From Candidatus Alkanophagales archaeon (GTDB lineage Archaea; Halobacteriota; Syntropharchaeia; Alkanophagales; B39-G2): a DNA stretch of 5,584 nt. Under the pieces are notes generated by a model that saw only the letters and a program-made list of their open reading frames with translations, had not been told where the DNA came from and ran no database searches. Numbering within the stretch: the stretch's first letter is position 1; each line of letters begins with the position of its first letter. The translations under genes and the position numbers were made by a program. This document shows positions 1-4,077 of this stretch, piece by piece. Where the stretch lies: positions 1-5,584 of the forward strand of contig QMVQ01000123.1 of assembly GCA_003661185.1 (NCBI GenBank). Direction: 5' to 3'.

Positions 1-149
1 TTATAGAAGTTTGTTTATACCGTCTATCATGGCTTCAACGCTCGCTCTGACGATGTCGGCGTTCGCCGCTCTTGCGGACACGCCATTCCGCCTTGAGTGT
101 CTCCGCCTTAACCACGACCGCCTGCCACAGCGTCAGAGCCCCCAGTAAG
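1..149 (-). pseudogene. leuA: 3'-terminal remnant of an isopropylmalate/citramalate/homocitrate synthase-type gene (leuA-like)
   Basis: Minus-strand reading gives three pieces in three frames that line up in order with the C-terminal regulatory domain of the LeuA/CimA family. LTGGSDAVA (149 downward) matches the family's 'TGG-DA' strand. [12 protein letters not shown] follows in a second frame. The third frame reads ANADIVRASVEAMIDGINKLL and then stops at TAA (3-1), matching the family's closing 'DIIEAS..A..NA.N.L' helix. Frame changes fall near 118-124 and 78-85. The catalytic TIM barrel and everything upstream of the last ~50 codons are missing. The piece begins exactly where the leuC-like remnant ends, with a few bases shared. 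It cannot make an enzyme. Whether the parent was an isopropylmalate, citramalate or homocitrate synthase cannot be told from this fragment. The family call rests on recognised motifs, not an alignment. Confidence 0.7.
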
Positions 150-724
150 CGGCGTCGTCCACCCCGACCTCGCCGAAGATGTGCGGAATAATGTCTTTGC
201 TCGTGACGAAGCATTTGAGCTTGCCGGAGACGGGTATGAGCATGCTCCCCCGATACCCTGAACCAGAGTTTCCCAAGAGCGAGGACGGCAGCCGCATCCG
301 TCGAGCCTACGCCCTGCGGCGAAAGCCCCGAAGGCGCCGTAGGTGCAGGTGTGCGAGTCCGCCCCGACGACCGGCATCCTCGGCTCCACGTGCTTCTCTC
401 AGGCACCACTTGGTGACACACGCCCGCCCCAACGTCGTAAAGCGCCCCTACTCCAAATTTCGACGAAAAGCGCGCAGAAGCTTCTGATTTCCAGCGGACT
501 GGGCGTCGTCGGCGGCGGGTGTTTGGTGGTCCAGGAGCATCACGAGTTTCTTGTATCCCAAATTCTCGGCTTGCTGAGCATTTCGAGCGCTTCGACCGTC
601 AGCGGACCAGTTATGCCATTAATCATGACCAAATCCACATTTACCTCCACAAAGCCCCCGGCTCGCCTCTCGGGAAACTTGAGGCTCTTGCTAAGATTTT
701 CTCAGCGACGGTTTGTCCTGCCAT
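145..724 (-). pseudogene. leuC: Broken 5' part of isopropylmalate dehydratase / homoaconitase large subunit (leuC-like)
   Basis: The intact enzyme is a [4Fe-4S] hydro-lyase of leucine (or 2-oxosuberate/lysine) synthesis. The reading starts MAGQTVAEKIL at the ATG at 724. It continues through six frame changes: FVEVNVDLVMINGITGPL, LGYKKLVMLLDHQTPA with [69 protein letters not shown], and [18 protein letters not shown]. These are LeuC/HacA hallmarks in the right order, including the DSHTCTYGA segment that carries the first cluster cysteine. Frame changes lie near 655-663, 568-574, 457-470, 393-402, 310-320 and 247-251, several at short homopolymers. Only about the first 180 of the usual ~420 residues remain, so the later CxxC pair of cluster ligands is absent. 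The end abuts a leuA-like 3' end. The homology call is strong; leuC versus hacA is undecided. Confidence 0.85.
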
Positions 725-831
725 TCCCTTCTCGAATTTTGGCACTTTAACATTTGTCAAAACTCTTCGGACAAGACTTCCGACATTCGAGACGAGAGTC
801 CCACTATGGATTTTTAATGAATAAACATAAC

Positions 832-868
832 TTATAAATAATACGGTGACGCTTTCTAAGAGGGGGAG
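832..868 (+). promoter_or_regulatory. TATA box and ribosome-binding site of the GYD gene
   Basis: TTATAAATA at 832-840 is a good archaeal TATA box. Transcription would start about 25 nt downstream, near 861, giving a leader of only about 10 nt. That leader is almost entirely the purine-rich AGGGGGAGAG at 861-870, which serves as Shine-Dalgarno for the ATG at 872. Because TTATAA is symmetric, the same site could also fire leftwards towards the leuC remnant. The start site is inferred, not seen. Confidence 0.6.
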
Positions 869-871
869 AGC

Positions 872-1162
872 ATGCCGATATATGTGATGCTAACGACACT
901 GACCGACGAGGGGCGAAAGACAGTGCGGGACAGACCTGAGCGAATAAAGGAGGTCAACGAAGAAGTGGGGAAGATGGGCGCAAAAGTCCTCGCCCAATAT
1001 TTGATTTTCGGCCCTTACGACTTTGTGAACATCCTTGAGGCACCTGATAATGAGACTGTTGCGAAGATTGCGATTGCGCTCGGCGCACGAGGGACGATAC
1101 AAACGATGACGCTGCCTGCAATCCCAGTCGATGAGTTTATAGAGAGCATGAAGAAAAAATAA
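872..1162 (+). CDS. GYD-domain protein (96 aa)
   Basis: This is a small cytoplasmic protein of the GYD family, named after its conserved Gly-Tyr-Asp; the biochemical role of these proteins is not established. The core is GPYDFVNILEAPDNETV at residues 47-63, followed by LGARGTIQTMTLPAIPVDEF (70-89). This matches the family pattern of a G-x-YD loop, an 'EAPD' turn, and a strand ending in P/A-hydrophobic-x-x-x-E-F. The length is typical for single-domain members, which look like small ferredoxin-like alpha/beta folds. There is no signal peptide or membrane segment. The ATG follows a strong purine-rich ribosome site and its own TATA box, and a T-rich run follows the stop, so it is probably monocistronic. 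It lies between a pseudogene and a convergent regulator gene, so context does not suggest a function. Family assignment is confident; function is unknown. Confidence 0.9.
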   Translation: MPIYVMLTTLTDEGRKTVRDRPERIKEVNEEVGKMGAKVLAQYLIFGPYDFVNILEAPDNETVAKIAIALGARGTIQTMTLPAIPVDEFIESMKKK

Positions 1163-1163
1163 A

Positions 1164-1213
1164 CTTTCTATTTTCTTTTTTAGTAGAATGCTGCTTTTTA
1201 CCCTTTTAAAAGC
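1164..1213 (+). terminator. T-rich termination region, possibly shared by the convergent genes
   Basis: Directly after the GYD stop comes a T-rich stretch, CTTTCTATTTTCTTTTTT at 1164-1181, the typical archaeal intrinsic terminator. Further on, GCTTTT (1193-1198) and AAAAGC (1208-1213) form a small inverted repeat around a 9-nt loop. This could help end transcription from either side, since the regulator gene converges from the right. The T-run works only for the plus strand; the call for the minus strand is weak. Confidence 0.55.
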
Positions 1214-1245
1214 AAGAGATGGAGGTTATTTTAACAGAGGCATGC

Positions 1246-2205
1246 TCAAGAGCCAAGAGCGCCCATCCGCCCTTCCGACTTTAATCTTTCTTCTACGACG
1301 TCGGTGAAGTCATCAACATCTCTCATCTGCTCGAGTTCGTCCTTTCGTATCACGGCGGTGTTGCTCAGGCTTTCGTGCTCGACGTTACCGCTCACGATGA
1401 GGACGGATTTTGTTTTAGTGACGTAGGAGATGCTGCCTACGATTTTAGCGCGCCTTATAATATTTTTCGTGGACCGCAGCACGCCCGTGAGAATTTTGTC
1501 GAGTTCGTGCTGCGAGACTGCTCTGAACGGGGTGTGTATGGTCTCGAAGACATTAAAGCCGAGCCGTGTCATCATGCAAAGGACATACCGCTCTAGGTTG
1601 GATATGTCGCTCAGGTTTTTGGGAATTTCGGCATCGCATACCCTCTGCGTTATCTCCAGTGGCTTAATGAGCATAGTTTCAAGGAGCTCTTCCATCTTAA
1701 GTGCAACTTCTATATTCGTGCTCATGCCCTCCTCATACTTACGGACGCACCTTCTTGAGAGACCGAGCTCGGAAGCGACGTCTCCAAGGGAGAGGTCCTT
1801 CCGCTCTCGTGCCCGCCTCATCTCTTCGCCGTCTATGTTTACGTAAAGCCCGCCGGGGGCGCAATAGACATAAGGTCTTATGTGCATCACGAAATAATCC
1901 CGTAATGTGTTCACATTTACAGCAACGACGCCGTGCCGTCGGTAAACGACGCCGTCCTCCAGCGGGAAGGCGCCTTTTCTCTCGCCTACGAGGAGGGGCG
2001 AGGCGAGGAGGCAGAACGCCGCTCTTTTTATCCCGATGGCAGCAGCCTCGCCGAACGCATCTATATTCCGAAGGACTTTCACCAACAGCAAAACATCCTC
2101 ACGGCGAGCGGCGAAGTCAAAGCTCTTCGTGTTACACCGCTCTGAGAGCACAAAACCGCCCTCATGCAACACATCCATGACTTTAGAGAGCAATACCTCT
2201 TTCAT
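1246..2205 (-). CDS. Archaeal long HTH (XRE/Cro-type) transcriptional regulator, 319 aa
   Basis: A probable DNA-binding regulator of the archaeal 'putative HTH-type transcriptional regulatory protein' family (COG1395 as I recall it). Residues ~126-175 are a clear XRE helix-turn-helix: MRRARERKDLSLGDVASEL then GLSRRCVRKYEEG, with the usual R-x-x-R, L-S, A-x-x-L-G-x-S and Y-E-x-G positions. Residues 1-120 form a separate alpha/beta domain. Its segment FDFAARREDVLLLVKVL (29-45) recalls the core of a restriction-endonuclease-like fold but lacks a full D-(D/E)xK set, so it is probably non-catalytic. Residues 200-285 make a second alpha/beta domain containing GFNVFETIHTPFRAVSQ. The length fits the family. 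The ATG at 2205 has GGAG only 2 nt upstream (2208-2211) and a good TATA box behind it. It stands alone, convergent with the GYD gene. Its target genes are unknown; autoregulation is possible. Confidence 0.88.
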   Translation of the reverse strand: MKEVLLSKVMDVLHEGGFVLSERCNTKSFDFAARREDVLLLVKVLRNIDAFGEAAAIGIKRAAFCLLASPLLVGERKGAFPLEDGVVYRRHGVVAVNVNTLRDYFVMHIRPYVYCAPGGLYVNIDGEEMRRARERKDLSLGDVASELGLSRRCVRKYEEGMSTNIEVALKMEELLETMLIKPLEITQRVCDAEIPKNLSDISNLERYVLCMMTRLGFNVFETIHTPFRAVSQHELDKILTGVLRSTKNIIRRAKIVGSISYVTKTKSVLIVSGNVEHESLSNTAVIRKDELEQMRDVDDFTDVVEERLKSEGRMGALGS

Positions 2206-2244
2206 AGCTCCAGCTTGGGAACTTAATAAAATTTTCCGTATTTC

Positions 2245-2256
2245 AAATATATAAAG
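2245..2256 (-). promoter_or_regulatory. TATA box of the HTH regulator gene
   Basis: Read on the minus strand this is CTTTATATATTT, a near-ideal archaeal TATA element, with an A-rich stretch (CGAAAAG) a little upstream that may serve factor B recognition. It predicts a start near 2225 and a leader of about 20 nt before the ATG at 2205. The start site is inferred. Confidence 0.65.
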
Positions 2257-2295
2257 CTTACTTTTCGCCTATCGGGATGGGTGAAAGATGTTGTG

Positions 2296-2326
2296 AGCGT
2301 GATACCCACAAAGCGTGATACCCACA
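2296..2326. repeat. Two tandem copies of a 15-bp repeat upstream of the regulator promoter
   Basis: AGCGTGATACCCACA occurs at 2296-2310 and again, identical, at 2312-2326, one base apart (period 16). It lies 40-70 bp upstream of the regulator's TATA box and just downstream of the acetyltransferase stop. Placement outside genes and next to a promoter fits a pair of protein-binding sites, but two copies could also be a simple local duplication. The unit contains an imperfect dyad (GTG...CAC). Confidence 0.75.
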
Positions 2327-2357
2327 GATGGGCAAGTGTCTCAGCACGATTCGAAAA

Positions 2358-2870
2358 CTACGCACGCATGCTTGATTTTGCTTTATCCGACAAAGGCTTA
2401 CGCATGAGGATGGCGGCTTCGCCATCGCTGTAGTAAGCGGGGACGTAGCCGAAGTCGGAGAAGCCGAGCTTCCGGTAAAGGCGGCGTGCCACGTAGTTGT
2501 TGACACGGACTTCGAGCCTGACGGACTTCGCTCCCCAGCTCATAAGAATGTCAAACGCCGCATTCAAAAGCTCGGTGGCTATGCCACGCTCTCTGAAGTC
2601 TCTATCGACGGCGATGGCGAAGATGCGACCTTCGGCAGGCGTCGAAAGCAGGACGACGACGAAGCCCACGACGCCGTAGCTGCCAACCTCCGCCACTAAG
2701 AAGCCCTCGGGACACATTTCGTAAACTTCGAGATAAATTGCCGAAGTGCCCTCGAGGTTGCCCTCCCTGCTGATTTTCATGACGCGGTCCAAGTCCTTAG
2801 GCTCGAAATTTCGTATTCGCAGGAGCTCCCCTCCATGCAACGCCTTAACCACAAACACCCTCGGAAGCAT
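2358..2870 (-). CDS. rimI: RimI/Ard1-type GNAT protein N-acetyltransferase
   Basis: This enzyme transfers acetyl from acetyl-CoA, most likely to protein N-termini, as characterised archaeal RimI/Ard1-like enzymes do. GNAT landmarks appear in order: the start of the fold at RIRNFEPKDLDRV (18-30); PEGFLVAEVGSYGVVGFVV (54-72); beta-4 IFAIAVDRDF (83-92); the acetyl-CoA loop R93-x-x-G96-I-A98; LEVRVNN (119-125) with ARRLYRKLGF (128-137); and the RimI signature YYSDGEAAILMRK (146-158). The last ~10 residues are a polar tail. It lies 5 nt after argF on the same strand, so they are probably cotranscribed. The start is uncertain. ATG at 2870 has little ribosome-site support, while a strong GGAGGGGAG sits inside the reading frame at 2826-2834, just before codons 16-17, where most family members begin. 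A shorter protein of ~154 residues from a non-ATG codon is therefore possible. Substrate specificity is inferred from family. Confidence 0.87.
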   Translation of the reverse strand: MLPRVFVVKALHGGELLRIRNFEPKDLDRVMKISREGNLEGTSAIYLEVYEMCPEGFLVAEVGSYGVVGFVVVLLSTPAEGRIFAIAVDRDFRERGIATELLNAAFDILMSWGAKSVRLEVRVNNYVARRLYRKLGFSDFGYVPAYYSDGEAAILMRKPLSDKAKSSMRA

Positions 2871-2875
2871 GCGCC

Positions 2876-3805
2876 CTAATATTTATCACGGGACGCCAAC
2901 AACTTCAGGAGCAAAGCTTTTTGCGCATGCAGTCTGTTCTCAGCCTGCTCGTAGACTGCCGAGTGCGTGCTTTCTATCACGTCTTCGGTAATTTCCTCGC
3001 CAACGTGCGCGGGCATGCAGTGCATGACTATTGCATCGCCTTTTGCGACGCCCAACAATCGCTCATTTATTTGGTATCGTCGAAAAGCCTTTAGCCGAGG
3101 CTCGCGCTCCGCCTCATCGCCCATTGAAACCCAAACGTCGGTGTAGAGGACGTCAGCATCGGCAGCCGCCTCCACAGGCTCTTTCACTATTTTGATTTCG
3201 GTGCCACTCTTCTCAGCTAACGCTTTCGCCTGTTTTAAAATTATGATTGGAGGCTCGTAGCCTTTGGGGCACGCAACGCAGACGTTCATGCCAACACTCG
3301 CCGCTCCGAGGAGTAGCGAGTTGCAGACGTTGTTGCCATCGCCAATCCATGCAAGCGTCAGTCCCGAAAGCCGTCCCTTACGCTCCTTTATCGTGAGGAG
3401 GTCGGCGAGCGTCTGGCACGGATGCTCAAGGTTCGTCAGCCCGTTAATCACCGGAATGGAGGCGTGCGCCGCAAACTCGACGACCGTCTCGTGCTTAAAC
3501 GCTCGAATCATGACTGCACTGAGGTAAGCGGAGAGGACTCTGGCGGTGTCCTTGATGCGTTCGCCCCGCCCGAGCTGGAGGTCGTTCCAATTCAGGTAAA
3601 GAGCGTGCCCGCCGAGTTCCAACATCGCAACCTCGAACGATACGCGGGTGCGAGTCGAGGGTTTCTCGAAGATTAGCCCCAAAATTCTGCCCTTTAAGTC
3701 GTCACGGAGCTTCTGAAACGCCCGTTCCGCCTTAAGCTTAGTGGCTTCCTCAAGCAAAGCTTCTATCTCCTCGGGTGTGAGATCGCCCATCGAGATGAAA
3801 TGCAT
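2876..3805 (-). CDS. argF: Ornithine carbamoyltransferase
   Basis: Joins carbamoyl phosphate and ornithine to give citrulline in arginine synthesis; cytoplasmic and usually oligomeric. From the chosen start it has 309 residues, the normal length. Visible signatures: carbamoyl-phosphate loop S50-T-R-T-R54; HPCQTLADL (128-136); DGNNVCNSLL (156-165); ornithine-site loop SMG (227-229) inside DVWVSMGDEAE; HCMPAH (262-267), whose cysteine is the usual substrate-binding one; and AENRLHAQKA (288-297) with the conserved arginine R291. The frame stays open upstream to 3934, but those 43 codons are the tRNA-Leu gene, so the ATG at 3805 (MHFISMGDLTPEE, a normal family N-terminus) is preferred. GGAG at 3816-3819 lies 10 nt upstream. 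GTG at 3814 is a possible alternative. No promoter is visible in the 29 nt between tRNA and ATG, so readthrough from the tRNA promoter is likely. rimI follows 5 nt downstream. Confidence 0.96.
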   Translation of the reverse strand: MHFISMGDLTPEEIEALLEEATKLKAERAFQKLRDDLKGRILGLIFEKPSTRTRVSFEVAMLELGGHALYLNWNDLQLGRGERIKDTARVLSAYLSAVMIRAFKHETVVEFAAHASIPVINGLTNLEHPCQTLADLLTIKERKGRLSGLTLAWIGDGNNVCNSLLLGAASVGMNVCVACPKGYEPPIIILKQAKALAEKSGTEIKIVKEPVEAAADADVLYTDVWVSMGDEAEREPRLKAFRRYQINERLLGVAKGDAIVMHCMPAHVGEEITEDVIESTHSAVYEQAENRLHAQKALLLKLLASRDKY

Positions 3806-3834
3806 TCCTGTCACGCTCCGCCGCGCCAGCACAA

Positions 3835-3932
3835 TGCGGGGGGCGGGATTCGAACCCGCGCATCCCTGCGGAACAGGATTTCTTCCATGCGACTTAAGTC
3901 CTGCGCCTTTGTCCAAGCTCGGCAACCCCCGC
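3835..3932 (-). tRNA. tRNA-Leu (anticodon UAA) with a 13-nt intron
   Basis: Minus strand. Acceptor GCGGGGG (3932-3926) pairs fully with CCCCCGC; D stem GCC/GGC; anticodon stem CAGGA/UCCUG; T stem GCGGG/CCCGC closing loop UUCGAAU; discriminator base A at 3835. The long variable arm (UUCC-GCA-GGGA) makes it class II. The loop reads CUUAAG with anticodon UAA at 3896-3894, decoding leucine UUA and possibly UUG. The anticodon stem closes only if 13 nt after G37 are removed, giving a mature tRNA of 85 nt before CCA addition. CCA is not encoded (TTGT follows), as is common in archaea. The TATA box at 3953-3961 is centred about 25 nt upstream of the first base. argF begins 29 nt downstream. Leucine identity rests on anticodon, variable arm and discriminator A, all of which agree. 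Confidence 0.95.
3880..3892 (-). other. tRNA-Leu intron at position 37/38
   Basis: The sequence UCGCAUGGAAGAA separates G37 from A38. Around the splice sites CUU (loop positions 32-34) can pair with AAG near the intron's 3' end, followed by a 3-nt AAA bulge. That is a relaxed form of the bulge-helix-bulge recognised by archaeal splicing endonuclease. The exact cut could slide by one base; 37/38 is the canonical archaeal site. Confidence 0.88.
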
Positions 3933-3952
3933 ACTTAAATATTTGGCGTTAC

Positions 3953-3961
3953 ATTTTATAA
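3953..3961 (-). promoter_or_regulatory. TATA box of the tRNA-Leu (and probably argF-rimI) transcript
   Basis: Read on the minus strand this is TTATAAAAT, centred about 25 nt before the first tRNA base at 3932, so transcription would begin at or very near the mature 5' end. No comparable element lies between the tRNA and argF, so this promoter probably also serves argF and rimI. That last step is inference. Confidence 0.65.
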
Positions 3962-4023
3962 TGATACGACTTAAGCTCGTGAGCGGCTGAAGTTTGCTTT
4001 GAGTAGTGAGGCGTGTCGACAGT

Positions 4024-4067
4024 GTTTTATCTTCTCAATAGAAAATAACTGTGCAATTAAAGGAAGT
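4024..4067 (+). promoter_or_regulatory. Possible promoter and ribosome site of the PIN-ATPase gene
   Basis: TTTTATCT at 4024-4031 is a weak TATA-like element that would place the start near 4052. AGGAAG at 4061-4066 is the likely Shine-Dalgarno, 11 nt before the ATG at 4078. An alternative is the TTTTATAAT around 3954-3962, which is symmetric enough to work rightward but would give a leader of about 95 nt. Confidence 0.35.
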
Positions 4068-4077
4068 GAAGTGCGAA

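Noticed and set aside
179..824. Several open plus-strand frames of ~100-135 codons across the first 800 bases
   Set aside because: They are arginine/serine-rich antisense shadows of the leuC-like remnant; none shows a domain pattern, while the minus strand shows LeuC motifs in order.
2296..2326. Possible minimal CRISPR array
   Set aside because: There are only two copies, 15 bp long, separated by a single base; no spacer-sized gap and no cas gene nearby.
2258..2506. Minus-strand 82-codon frame overlapping the end of rimI
   Set aside because: It is out of frame with the clear acetyltransferase, low in complexity (Thr/Ser/Ala), and has no recognisable motif or ribosome site.
3806..3934. 43-codon N-terminal extension of the argF reading frame
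   Set aside because: These codons are the tRNA-Leu gene itself, and the shorter 309-residue protein from the ATG at 3805 has the normal family length and N-terminus.
3890..3975. CGACTTAAG appears both inside the tRNA (3890-3898) and upstream of it (3967-3975), suggesting an attachment-type duplication
   Set aside because: Nine bases is too short to exclude chance, and no integrase or element boundary is present.
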